This document shows, one piece after another, positions 17,572 through 25,756 of a DNA stretch of 64,000 nt (within the stretch, counting starts at the first letter, position 1; each line of letters starts with the position of its first letter). Location: NCBI RefSeq assembly GCF_014466955.1, contig NZ_AP023396.1, positions 7,750,001 to 7,814,000 of the forward strand, written 5' to 3'. This DNA comes from Nocardia wallacei (GTDB lineage: Bacteria; Actinomycetota; Actinomycetes; Mycobacteriales; Mycobacteriaceae). The notes below the pieces were generated by a model. The model was given only the letters and a program-made list of their open reading frames with translations. It had not been told where the DNA came from and did not search any database. A program made the translations under genes and the position numbers.

Positions 17572-17593
17572 TTTTGGATAGATCAGTACAAAA
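17572..17593. promoter_or_regulatory. TetR operator copy 2 (autoregulation)
   Basis: A 22-base palindrome-like site beginning TTTTGGATAG and ending CAGTACAAAA, starting 18 bases upstream of the TetR gene start. It matches the exporter site at 16865-16886 at 19 of 22 positions. Its AT-rich ends stand out against the GC-rich surroundings. Confidence 0.75.
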
Positions 17594-17605
17594 AATTTCG
17601 GGCGG

Positions 17606-18601
17606 TCAGAACTCCCCGGCGACGCCGAGCACCGTGCGACCCGAATGCCGCCCGGCGCGGATCGAATCGAGGACCTCGGCGGCCCGGGTCACCGGCGCGT
17701 AGTTCTCGTAGTCCGAAAGGTGTTGCGGCTTCAGGTCTTTACCCAGGCGGGTCCACAGCTCGCGACGCTTGTCGATCGGGAACTGCACCGAATCGATGCC
17801 CAGCAGCGCGACGCCGCGCAGGATGAAGGGCATGACGGTGGTGGGCAGTCCGGTACCGCCGGTCAGGCCGCTCACCGCCGCGGCGCCGCCGTAGCGGATG
17901 GTGCTCAGCACGTGCGCGAGGGATTTGCCGCCGACGCTGTCGACCGCGCCCGCCCACTGCGCCTTCGCCAGCGGGCGCGGCTTCGCGTCCGGATCCTCCG
18001 GCAGCCGCCCGATCACCGATTTCGCGCCGAGAGCGGCCAGCCGCTCGCCCGCGTCGGTCTTGCCGGTCGAGGCCACGACCTCGAAGCCGAGTCCGGCCAG
18101 GATGTCCACGGCCACGGTGCCGACGCCGCCGGTCGCGCCGGTGACCAGCACTGGACCGGCGGCGGGGGTCAGGCCGCGGTCGAGCAGGGCCTGCACGCTC
18201 AGTGCGGCGGTGAAGCCCGCGGTGCCCAGGGCGGCGGCCTCGCGGGTGGTCAGCCCGTCCAGCTTCACCACCCATTCGGCGGGGACGCGGGCGTATTCGG
18301 CGAAGCCGCCGTTGTGCGCGACGCCGATGTCGTAGCCGTGCGCGATCACGAGATCGCCGGGCGCGAAGGCCGGATCTTCGGAGTCGATCACCTCGCCGGT
18401 CAGGTCGATGCCGGGGACGATCGGGTAGCTGCGCACCACGCCGCCACCCGGGGTGACGGCCAGCCCGTCCTTGAAGTTGGCACTGGAGAAGTGCACCTTG
18501 ATCGTCACCACGCCGGGCCCGAGGGAGTCGTCGCCGACCTCCTCGCGCACCAGGTCCACGCCGCCGTCGGTCTCGTGTGCCACCATCGCCCAGAACTGCA
18601 T
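17606..18601 (-). CDS. MDR oxidoreductase, YhdH/AcuI (acrylyl-CoA reductase) family
   Basis: A 331-aa medium-chain reductase without zinc ligands. The N-terminal GroES-like part has the YhdH/AcuI pattern SSANFKDGLAVTPGGGVVRSYPIVPGIDLTG (split here: residues about 39-70). The NADPH site is VLVTGATGGVGTVAVDIL near 150-167. AcuI-type enzymes reduce acrylyl-CoA; others in the family reduce quinones, so the substrate is open. It ends 52 bases before the TetR start on the same strand and may share upstream transcription. Confidence 0.8.
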   Translation of the reverse strand: MQFWAMVAHETDGGVDLVREEVGDDSLGPGVVTIKVHFSSANFKDGLAVTPGGGVVRSYPIVPGIDLTGEVIDSEDPAFAPGDLVIAHGYDIGVAHNGGFAEYARVPAEWVVKLDGLTTREAAALGTAGFTAALSVQALLDRGLTPAAGPVLVTGATGGVGTVAVDILAGLGFEVVASTGKTDAGERLAALGAKSVIGRLPEDPDAKPRPLAKAQWAGAVDSVGGKSLAHVLSTIRYGGAAAVSGLTGGTGLPTTVMPFILRGVALLGIDSVQFPIDKRRELWTRLGKDLKPQHLSDYENYAPVTRAAEVLDSIRAGRHSGRTVLGVAGEF

Positions 18602-18629
18602 GGGTCCGAGGATAGAGGGCCGGCGCGGC

Positions 18630-20693
18630 TCAGCGGTCGTAGGACGCGACGCCGACCGGTCCGGAACCGACGCACAGGTCGAGTCCCGGTGTGCGCGAGG
18701 CGATTCGGAGCGCGGACCCGCTGCCGACCAGCCGGACGAACACCGTGTGCAGGCCCGCCCGGATCGGCACGGAGACGACGCGGCCGTGCTCCATGCCCAC
18801 GACGACGCGGCCGTCCCGATTCGCGAAATAGTTCAGCTGGGCGGTCCAGCCGTTGTCGAGCATCGGGCCGTCGAGGGCCAGTTCCACCGATGCCTCGCCG
18901 TCGATGCGATAGCCGCAGCCGGGCTCCGGACCTGGCCGGATGCCACGGTTCCACCACACCTGCGCCGGGACGATCTCGCCGCTGTCGGTGATCATCCGCA
19001 ACTGCGGCGTCGAGTCGGCGAACGCGTCCGGCGCGACGGGCGACAGCACCCGGCTCGCCAGGTTCTGCGGATACGCCAGCGGAGTCAGCACCGCCCACGG
19101 CACCTCCTGGTCCAGCAACGCCGGACCACCCGCGTCGAGCCCCGCCCGCACAGTGGTGAGATACGTCCGCGCCGGGCTGACCGACCACGAGCGAGCAAAG
19201 GTCCCCGTAGACCACAAACTGCTCGCCACGAACACCAGGGCCAGCGCCACCACCCCCACCCGGTCACGCTGCCCCGCCCAACGACCACCCGCCGACTCGC
19301 CGGAACCGACACGCCGCCCCGCCCAACGACCACCCGCCGACTTGCCGGAACCGACACGCCGCCGCACCCAGCGGCCACCCGCCGACTCGCCGGAACCGAC
19401 ACGCCGCCGCACCCAGCGGCCGCCCGCCGACTTGCCGGAACCGACACGCTGCCTCGCCCAGCGGCCACCTGCCGAATTGGCGGAAGCGTGAACCGAGCCC
19501 GCGCTCTGGGGGCGAGGGTGGGCGCGCAGTAGCAGGGCGCCGGCGGCGGACAGGACGACCGCGACGTCGGCGAGGTAGCGCAGCGACTGCATGAGTTCGG
19601 CGGCGGTGTTCGGGCCGCCGCGGATCAGGGCGATCGGGAGTTGGGCGGCGATCACATACGCGGCCAACAGGATCCAGACGGGTGTCACTCGTGCGCGGGT
19701 CCGGACCGAGACCAGCACCGCACCGCCGAGGGCGATCCACGAGAGTGCGACGGCCCAGCCCGGCGGCACGGCCCACGGCGTGGACGGCAGCCACCGCGCC
19801 CACGACCACGGTCCGCCCAGCAGGGTCGGCACGATGCCCAAGGAGGTGGCGCTGTGCAGGAGATCGCGCAGGTTCGCCGGGTCGCTGCGGACGGCGGAGG
19901 TGTCGAGAACCGCGAAATACACGCCGGCCCAGCAGATCAGCACCACCGCCGAGCCTGCCCACAGCGAGGCGGCGCGGCGGGCCACCGCCCGCACCGCGCC
20001 CGGCAAGTGGTCGATATGGCCGATCAGCGCGGCCACCGCGAACGCGACGAATGGGATCACCACGCATTTCTCGAAGAACAGCAGCCCGGCGGCGAATACG
20101 GCGACCCCCGTGAGCGCGTACCGCCGCCGGCCGGTGCGGACCAGCAGCACCGCGTCACCGATCACCCAGGCCAGCGCCGCCTGCAGCGGCAGGGCGTTCA
20201 GGGCGGCCGCCCACCAGGCGAACGACGGCAGCGTCAGTGGGCAGAAGAGATAGAAGACCAAGGGCAGCAGGGTGATCCAGCGGGCATCGCGCCAACGGGG
20301 TGGGTCCGCCCGCCGGGTGTCGAGCACGATCAGCATCCGCAGCACCGCGACCGACGCCACCAGCTGCAGTGCCAGCAGGGAGACCACCGGGCCGGCCCAG
20401 TTCAGCGGCGCCACCGCCGTGACGACCCAGGCGAGGACGAAGGCCAGCGGCATGAAATGCCCATCGTGGCTGTGCAGCAACAGGTTTGCGGACAGCAGGG
20501 GCTCCGTCCCCGCGCGGCCCACCAGGATGAGGTCGTCCCAGTAGAAGAAGCCGCTGCCCGCCACCCAGCCGCGCACGCCCAGCTGCGCCAGGATCAGCGC
20601 GGCCGCCACCGCGATCGGCGGCACACGCCGGATGGCCCCCGTCCCGCGCCGGACAGACCCGTACTCCGGTGCCGCGGCCGGAGTGACGCTCAT
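18630..20693 (-). CDS. large polytopic membrane protein with a 15-aa tandem repeat loop
   Basis: A 687-aa protein with about ten membrane helices in residues 25-450 (FFYWDDLILVGRAG in the first outer loop, then HSHDGHFMPLAF). The acidic WDD near the first loop and general shape recall integral-membrane glycosyltransferases of the GT-C type, but I see no decisive motif. Between a helix ending LLLRAHPR and the last helix (VGVVALALVFVASS) lies a basic loop built of five 15-aa repeats (SAGGRWVRRRVGSGE). The C-terminal 170 residues look like an outer beta domain. ATG 20693 was chosen for the clean N-terminus; a longer frame upstream reads through promoter sequence. Confidence 0.65.
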   Translation of the reverse strand: MSVTPAAAPEYGSVRRGTGAIRRVPPIAVAAALILAQLGVRGWVAGSGFFYWDDLILVGRAGTEPLLSANLLLHSHDGHFMPLAFVLAWVVTAVAPLNWAGPVVSLLALQLVASVAVLRMLIVLDTRRADPPRWRDARWITLLPLVFYLFCPLTLPSFAWWAAALNALPLQAALAWVIGDAVLLVRTGRRRYALTGVAVFAAGLLFFEKCVVIPFVAFAVAALIGHIDHLPGAVRAVARRAASLWAGSAVVLICWAGVYFAVLDTSAVRSDPANLRDLLHSATSLGIVPTLLGGPWSWARWLPSTPWAVPPGWAVALSWIALGGAVLVSVRTRARVTPVWILLAAYVIAAQLPIALIRGGPNTAAELMQSLRYLADVAVVLSAAGALLLRAHPRPQSAGSVHASANSAGGRWARQRVGSGKSAGGRWVRRRVGSGESAGGRWVRRRVGSGKSAGGRWAGRRVGSGESAGGRWAGQRDRVGVVALALVFVASSLWSTGTFARSWSVSPARTYLTTVRAGLDAGGPALLDQEVPWAVLTPLAYPQNLASRVLSPVAPDAFADSTPQLRMITDSGEIVPAQVWWNRGIRPGPEPGCGYRIDGEASVELALDGPMLDNGWTAQLNYFANRDGRVVVGMEHGRVVSVPIRAGLHTVFVRLVGSGSALRIASRTPGLDLCVGSGPVGVASYDR
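19261..19485 (-). repeat. 45-bp in-frame tandem repeat
   Basis: Unit starts are at 19291, 19336, 19381, 19426 and 19471, exactly 45 bases apart, with a degenerate copy before 19291. Neighbouring units differ by a few bases. The reading frame stays open and gives SAGGRW(V/A)(R/G)(R/Q)RVGSG(E/K) in a basic loop of the membrane protein. Confidence 0.9.
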
Positions 20694-20879
20694 GGCCACC
20701 CACGGTAGTGCGTCTCGATCCCAGGCACAGACGGGGCGGCGACCCCGGAACCACTTGATGTGTCGACATGTAACAGTTACCGTGACCGTTCTAGGCCGGG
20801 ACAACAGCGGACAGCCGAACCCACGCGACGGATCCCCGCGCCGGGTCGGCCGCCGCGCGGACCTCTGGACAGGTGAGCG

Positions 20880-21197
20880 ATGCCGAAACGGGTGCAGTTG
20901 ACACATGATCAGAGCTGGAACGCCGACGACCGCACGGTGATCGTCGCCGAACCGAGCCGCTGGGCGAACCCCTTCCGCGCGGGTGCGCACCCGGGCGCGA
21001 CGCGCGCAGCGGTCACCGACCAGTTCCGCGACTGGCTGATCTACAGCGATGACGCCAAGGCCGCGGCCACCCGCGCCGCCCTGCCCGAACTACGCGGCAT
21101 GGACCTCGCCTGCTGGTGCGCCCCCGGCTCCCCCTGCCACGGCGACGTCCTCCTCGCCCTCGCCAACGACGAGAACGAAGACCGCGCCGCAGGCTGA
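20880..21197 (+). CDS. DUF4326 family protein
   Basis: A 105-aa protein with the two DUF4326 hallmarks: an RWANPF motif near residues 27-32 and LRGMDLACWCAPGSPCHGDVL near 70-90, where Cys, Cys and His could bind metal. The family is found in phages and bacteria; its function is unknown. It is divergent from the large membrane protein gene. ATG 20880 follows GGTGAGCG. Confidence 0.75.
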   Translation: MPKRVQLTHDQSWNADDRTVIVAEPSRWANPFRAGAHPGATRAAVTDQFRDWLIYSDDAKAAATRAALPELRGMDLACWCAPGSPCHGDVLLALANDENEDRAAG

Positions 21198-21282
21198 GGC
21201 CGAGCACGAATCGCGCTGCCGCTCAGGGTGCGAGCGCAGGTCATCGTCGCCGGCTGCGGCCGCGGGTGTGGGGCGCGGTGGG

Positions 21283-22068
21283 TCAGTTGAAGGTGGGGGT
21301 GCGCTTGGTGAGGAAGGCGTCGATGCCCTCTTGCCCGTCGGGGGAGTCGGCGCAGGCGGAGATGAAGGCCGACTCTCGGGCGAGTTGTTCCTCCAGGGTG
21401 TGGCTGGAGCTGACCAGCAGGAGTTTCTTCACACTCGCGTTGGCGTGTTTGGGGCCTGCGGCGAAGCGCTCGGCCAATTCGGCTGTCGCCGTGGCCAGTT
21501 CGGCGTCGGGGACGACGCGGTGCACCAGGCCCCAGTCCAACGCCTCACCGGCGGACAGGGCGCGGTTGGTGAGCATCAGGTCCTGGGTGCGGCGCAGGCC
21601 GATCAGGCGCGGCAGGTAGTAGGAGGCGCCGCCGTCGGGACTGAGCCCGGCGCGGGTATAGGCCATGGTGAACGAGGCCGACTCGCCCGCGAGCACCAGG
21701 TCGCCGATGACGGCCAGGCTGAAACCGGCGCCGGCCGCGACGCCGTTCACGGCGGTGATCAGCAGCGCGTCCATGCGCGCGAACGACGAGATCGCCGCGT
21801 GCAGATCATCGGCCAGCCCCTTGACGTACGCCCCGGCGCCACCGTCGTGGGCGGCCATCGCCTTCAGATCGCCGCCGGCGGAGAAGAACTTGCCCGCGCC
21901 GGTCAGCGTGACCACCGCGAGCGCGGGGTCGTCGGCACACAGGCTCGCCAGCTGCGCCAGCTCCCTACCGAGCACATGGTCGATGCCGTTGGCCGAGTTC
22001 GGCCTGTTCAGGGTGATCCGGGCGATGCTGCCGCTCTGTTCGAACCGCAGGGTCTGGTACTCGGTCAT
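21283..22068 (-). CDS. enoyl-CoA hydratase/isomerase (crotonase, PaaG-like)
   Basis: A 261-aa crotonase-fold enzyme acting on acyl-CoA thioesters. The oxyanion-hole segment reads GAGKFFSAGGDLKAMA (about 55-70) and the second one NGVAAGAGFSLAVIGDLVLAG near 105-125. At the active site it has AGLSPDGGASYYLPRLIG with Asp instead of the Glu pair of true hydratases; this fits PaaG-type isomerases (2-(1,2-epoxy-1,2-dihydrophenyl)acetyl-CoA or enoyl-CoA isomerase). No phenylacetate genes are adjacent, so the substrate is open. Confidence 0.8.
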   Translation of the reverse strand: MTEYQTLRFEQSGSIARITLNRPNSANGIDHVLGRELAQLASLCADDPALAVVTLTGAGKFFSAGGDLKAMAAHDGGAGAYVKGLADDLHAAISSFARMDALLITAVNGVAAGAGFSLAVIGDLVLAGESASFTMAYTRAGLSPDGGASYYLPRLIGLRRTQDLMLTNRALSAGEALDWGLVHRVVPDAELATATAELAERFAAGPKHANASVKKLLLVSSSHTLEEQLARESAFISACADSPDGQEGIDAFLTKRTPTFN

Positions 22069-22116
22069 GCACTGCCTTCCGTCAAGTGTCCTGCTGACTG
22101 ATCTTGCCGCACGAAT

Positions 22117-23187
22117 TCACCGCGGGACCAGTTCGAGGCGGACCCCGAGCAACCGGACCGGGCGATCGAGTTCGAAGCGGTCCAGCACCTGCAGTGCGGC
22201 CCGCACGATTTCGTCGACATCGGTGGTGGGCGCGGGCAGCTTGCGCTGTTTGGTGCGGGTGTAGAAGGTGTTGCTGCGCACCGTGACCCCGACGCGCCGG
22301 GTGACGCGCCCCGCGGCGGCCATCTCCGCCGCGACCTCGGCGGCGAGCCGCCCGACCTGGGCGCCGATCTCGGCGCGATCGGTGAGATCCCGCGGGAAGG
22401 TCTCCGACCTGCTGCGGCCCATCGGGATTCGCGGCTCGGTCACCACCTCGGTGTCACCGGCGCCGTGGCCGAGCAGCCACAGATACGGCCCGGTGGACGG
22501 CCCGAACTCGGCGGCCAGCACCGCGCGATCGGCGGCCGCCAGTTGCGCCACCGTCTCGATGCCCGAGTCGGCCAGCCGCTTCGCGATGCGGGCGCCGATG
22601 CCCCAGAGCGCGCTGGTCGGGCGATGCGCCATCAGCTCGGTCCAGTTGTCGGCGGTGAGCCGGAAGACCCCCGTGGGCGATCCGGCGGATACGCCTTCCC
22701 CCGGATCGCCCTTGCCGACCGACTTGGCGAAGCCGGTGGCGAGCTTGGCCCGAAGCTTGTTGTCGCCGATGCCGATCGAGCAGGTCAGGTCCAGTGTCGC
22801 CACCGCGGCGCGAATATCGGCGGCCAGCCGCTCCGGATCGTCGACGTCGGCGGCGAGGAACGCCTCGTCCCAGCCGAGCACCTCGACGCGCCCGGGGAAG
22901 GTCCGCAGCAGCGCCATGACCTCCTCCGACGCCTCCTCGTAGGTGGCCATGTCCAATGGCAGGAACACGCCCTCGGGGCATTTGCGCGCCGCCGCACGCA
23001 GCGCCATCCCGGCCCGCACCCCGAATGCCCGCGCGGGATAGGACGCGCAGGTCACCACCTTGCGCGGTTCCTCGGGATCGCCGTTGCCACCCACGATGAC
23101 CGGCCGCCCGCGCAGCTCCGGGTGGCGGCGGAATTCCACCGCGGCCTGGAACTGGTCGAGGTCCACGTGCAGCAGCCATCGCGGCAT
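22117..23187 (-). CDS. dinB: Y-family DNA polymerase, DinB2 type
   Basis: A 356-aa error-prone polymerase. Palm carboxylates are Asp9 and Asp11 in HVDLDQFQ and the DE pair in GWDEAFL near residue 108. The sequence PELRGRPVIVGGNGDPEEPRKVVTCASY and the ending RPVRLLGVRLELVPR place it with mycobacterial DinB2 (Rv3056). In E. coli DinB the steric gate that rejects ribonucleotides is Phe13; in Mycobacterium smegmatis DinB2 it is Leu, and that enzyme inserts ribonucleotides readily. Here the residue at this position is Gln14. No C-terminal beta-clamp motif is clear, as in DinB2. Confidence 0.88.
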   Translation of the reverse strand: MPRWLLHVDLDQFQAAVEFRRHPELRGRPVIVGGNGDPEEPRKVVTCASYPARAFGVRAGMALRAAARKCPEGVFLPLDMATYEEASEEVMALLRTFPGRVEVLGWDEAFLAADVDDPERLAADIRAAVATLDLTCSIGIGDNKLRAKLATGFAKSVGKGDPGEGVSAGSPTGVFRLTADNWTELMAHRPTSALWGIGARIAKRLADSGIETVAQLAAADRAVLAAEFGPSTGPYLWLLGHGAGDTEVVTEPRIPMGRSRSETFPRDLTDRAEIGAQVGRLAAEVAAEMAAAGRVTRRVGVTVRSNTFYTRTKQRKLPAPTTDVDEIVRAALQVLDRFELDRPVRLLGVRLELVPR

Positions 23188-23238
23188 GAAAACAGTCTGC
23201 CCGGTCCGGAGCTATTGCCCAATCCGTGGATACCGAAC

Positions 23239-23250
23239 TAAATTCTGGTT
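23239..23250 (+). promoter_or_regulatory. -10 element of a probable leaderless mRNA
   Basis: TAAATT at 23239-23244 ends six bases before the GTG at 23251, which has no ribosome site. This spacing puts transcription start at the GTG itself, the pattern of leaderless transcripts that are common in mycobacteria and relatives. Confidence 0.5.
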
Positions 23251-23835
23251 GTGAAGATTCGAGATCGGTTGCTGTTGGCGGCCGAGCGGCAGTTCGCCGA
23301 GAACGGCGCGCTCGACGCCACGCTCACGCAGATCCGCGACGCGGCCGGCGCCAGCGTGGGGGCGCTGTACCACCACTTCCCGGACAAGTCGGAGCTGTAT
23401 CGGCAGGTGTGGGCGCACGCCCTGGCCGACTACCAGCGCCACTTCTGGGAGGCGGTCGGCGACAGCGCCGACGCCCGCGCCGGGATCACCGCCGGAGTGG
23501 TCGAGCATCTGCGCTGGGTCACGGAGAACCAGTACCGCGCCAAGGTGCTGACCTCGGCCCGGCCGCCGGGCGTGCGCGACAGCGACAGCAATCGCGAGTT
23601 CCTGCGCAATGTGGCCCGCTGGTGGCGCACCCACGCCAACTACGGCGTGGTGCGCGCACTCGAATTCGACCTGCTCTACGCGCTGTGGCTGGGCCCGGCG
23701 CAGGAGTACTCCCGGCACTGGCTGGGTGGCGAGATCCGCACGGCCCCCGCCGAAGTCGCGCCCGAGCTGGCCCGCGCGGCCTGGCAGGCGCTGCGCGCAC
23801 CCCGACCCGACGACGAATCCGGAGCCGACCGATGA
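23251..23835 (+). CDS. TetR/AcrR-family regulator
   Basis: A 194-aa regulator with an HTH in residues 2-48 (RDRLLLAAERQFAENGALDATLTQIRDAAGAS...LYHHFPDKSELY). Its stop overlaps the ATG of a hotdog thioesterase gene (ATGA), so the two are co-translated. The GTG start seems leaderless. The pair is divergent from dinB. A target cannot be named. Confidence 0.82.
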   Translation: MKIRDRLLLAAERQFAENGALDATLTQIRDAAGASVGALYHHFPDKSELYRQVWAHALADYQRHFWEAVGDSADARAGITAGVVEHLRWVTENQYRAKVLTSARPPGVRDSDSNREFLRNVARWWRTHANYGVVRALEFDLLYALWLGPAQEYSRHWLGGEIRTAPAEVAPELARAAWQALRAPRPDDESGADR

Positions 23836-24311
23836 CGACCGCCCTCGATATCGACACCGCCCGCGCGGTGCTCGCCGCCCAGCCGTTCAGCCGCCTGGTC
23901 GGCGCCGAGATCGCCGCCTACGACGAGAACGGGATCACGCTGGTGATTCCGCTGCGCCCGGAACACGGCCAGCAGTTCGGTTACGTGCACGGCGGGGTGC
24001 TCGCCTACGCCGCCGACAACGCGCTGACCTACGCCGCCGCGCTCGTCCTCGGCCCCAACGTGCTCACCGGCGGCTTCACCATCACCTATCTGCGCCCGGC
24101 GAGCGGTGTCCGGTTGCGCGCCGAGGCGCAGTGCACCGGCGCCACCCGGCGACAGGCGGTGTGCCGGTGCGAGATCTTCGCCGAGACCGAGGACGGCGCG
24201 TCGGTGCTGGTCGCCGTCGCCCAGGGCACCACGCGCACGGTGGAACGAGAACTGTCCGGCGGCACCGGTGGCGGACACCACGATTCGGCCCACAGCAACC
24301 GGGGCATGTAG
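23832..24311 (+). CDS. PaaI-type hotdog thioesterase
   Basis: A 159-aa acyl-CoA thioesterase. The hotdog core is at residues 45-125, with the active-site segment GYVHGGVLAYAADNALTYAA around 50-70; the HGG and following acidic residue are the usual catalytic region of PaaI/YbgC-like enzymes. A His/Ser/Asn-rich tail follows. ATG overlaps the TetR stop. It may hydrolyse acyl-CoA that the TetR protein senses; this is inference. Confidence 0.78.
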   Translation: MTTALDIDTARAVLAAQPFSRLVGAEIAAYDENGITLVIPLRPEHGQQFGYVHGGVLAYAADNALTYAAALVLGPNVLTGGFTITYLRPASGVRLRAEAQCTGATRRQAVCRCEIFAETEDGASVLVAVAQGTTRTVERELSGGTGGGHHDSAHSNRGM

Positions 24312-24384
24312 ACATCCGACCGAGTAGCTAGGTTGGGAACTCGGCAACGCACATGCAACAGGTCGGGGAACGAAGTGATAGCAG

Positions 24385-25698
24385 GTGAGTGAAGGAAAAA
24401 TCGAATACGGTCCACGGCCGGCCGAGCTGACACACCTGCGCATCACCCTGTTCACGCTCGCGGCCACCGCGGTGCTGGCGGTCGTGCTGGTGTTCACGAT
24501 GGTCGACCCGTGGCTGGACAAGGCGGGCATCCTCGACGGCGGGCTCGACGCTCACATCTATCGCGACGGCGCCTGGAAGATCCTGCACGGACATCCGCTC
24601 TACACGGAGTCCACGTTCTTCGGCCTGCTCTACACCTACACGCCGTTCTCCACGCTGGCGTTCATCCCCATCGCCCTGTTTCCGTGGGGCTGGGTCACCA
24701 ACACGTGGATGGCGATCAATCTCGCGGTGCTGTTCGCCTGCATCGTGCTGAGCTGGCGGATGCTCGGTTACCGGACCGACCGGCGGCTCGCGGCGGTCAG
24801 CGCGCTGTTCGCGCTCACCCTGGTGTTCATCGAACCGGTGCGGACCACGCTGTACTACGGGCAGATCAACCTCATGCTGATGGCGCTGGTGCTGTGGGAC
24901 TTCTCGCGCGGCGACCGCAGCCGGTTGCGCGGGATCGGCGTCGGGGTGGCGGCCGGGATCAAGCTGGTACCGCTGTATTTCGTGGTGCAGTTCGTGGCGA
25001 TGCGGCAGTGGCGTTCGGCCCTCACCGCGGCGGGCACGTTCCTGGGCACCATCGTGCTGTCGGGACTGGTGCTGCCCGGTGACTCGAAGCAGTACTGGAC
25101 CTCGACCTTCTTCCAGTCCAATCGGATCGGCGAGGACGCGCATCCGGCGAATCAGTCCATCCGAGGCGCCATCGCGCATCTGCTCGGTACGCATTGGGCG
25201 CCACTGTGGCTGTGGATCCTGGTGGCGGGCGGTGTCGCGGTGCTGAGCCTGGCGGTCACGGCGGCCCTGCACCGGCACGGTGAGCGGCTGCTCGCGGTCA
25301 CCGTGGCGGGGATGACGGCCTGCGCGATCTCGCCGTTCGCGTGGGGACACCACTGGGTGTGGTTCGTACCGCTGCTGGTCTATCTGGCACATCGGGCGCA
25401 GACGCGGCCGGCGTGGTGGATCGCCGCGGTGGCCCTGGTGCTCTCGATCGGGGCGTGGACCTATGAGTGGAGTCCCACCTGGGTGAGTGTCGGGGTGTTC
25501 CTGCTGCCGCCGTGGTGGACGGTCGCGCCGCTGTTGATGAACGCCTACGTCCTCATCTACGCCGTGGTGCTGGCCGGGTCGGCAGTGCTGCTGTGGCGGC
25601 GGCAGCGCGAGAAGCACCGCGCCGCAACACCTTCCGTCGCTACCGAGGTCGCGGCGCCCGAGGTGGTGAGCGTCCCGCAGGGGACGGATGTCGCTTAG
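24385..25698 (+). CDS. GT87-family mannosyltransferase (PimE/Rv2181-like)
   Basis: A 437-aa polytopic glycosyltransferase of the GT-C fold with about ten helices. The first outer loop carries the acidic motif GGLDAHIYRDGAW (near 52-64), typical of DUF2029/GT87 enzymes that use polyprenyl-phosphomannose. The segment LYTYTPFSTLAFIP and the later ISPFAWGHHWVWF are further family marks. Actinobacterial members add mannose to phosphatidylinositol mannosides or lipoarabinomannan. It is a single gene with a strong terminator after it. Exact acceptor unknown. Confidence 0.8.
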   Translation: MSEGKIEYGPRPAELTHLRITLFTLAATAVLAVVLVFTMVDPWLDKAGILDGGLDAHIYRDGAWKILHGHPLYTESTFFGLLYTYTPFSTLAFIPIALFPWGWVTNTWMAINLAVLFACIVLSWRMLGYRTDRRLAAVSALFALTLVFIEPVRTTLYYGQINLMLMALVLWDFSRGDRSRLRGIGVGVAAGIKLVPLYFVVQFVAMRQWRSALTAAGTFLGTIVLSGLVLPGDSKQYWTSTFFQSNRIGEDAHPANQSIRGAIAHLLGTHWAPLWLWILVAGGVAVLSLAVTAALHRHGERLLAVTVAGMTACAISPFAWGHHWVWFVPLLVYLAHRAQTRPAWWIAAVALVLSIGAWTYEWSPTWVSVGVFLLPPWWTVAPLLMNAYVLIYAVVLAGSAVLLWRRQREKHRAATPSVATEVAAPEVVSVPQGTDVA

Positions 25699-25711
25699 CT
25701 GACCAACCGCG

Positions 25712-25744
25712 AAGGGGCCGTGCACCTTTCGTGCACGGCCCCTT
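25712..25744. terminator. bidirectional intrinsic terminator
   Basis: A perfect 14-bp stem AAGGGGCCGTGCAC / GTGCACGGCCCCTT with a 5-base loop (25726-25730), followed by TTC. It lies between the 3' ends of the GT87 gene and lon and can serve both. Confidence 0.85.
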
Positions 25745-25756
25745 TCGGCGCCCGGA

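Noticed and set aside
20761..20768. TGTCGACA palindrome upstream of DUF4326 and the membrane protein gene
   Set aside because: Only eight bases and of a kind frequent in GC-rich genomes; no second copy or promoter alignment supports an operator.
20694..20990. N-terminal extension of the large membrane protein
   Set aside because: The added 99 residues are Arg/Pro/Cys-rich and cross the likely promoter; ATG 20693 gives a normal membrane-protein start.
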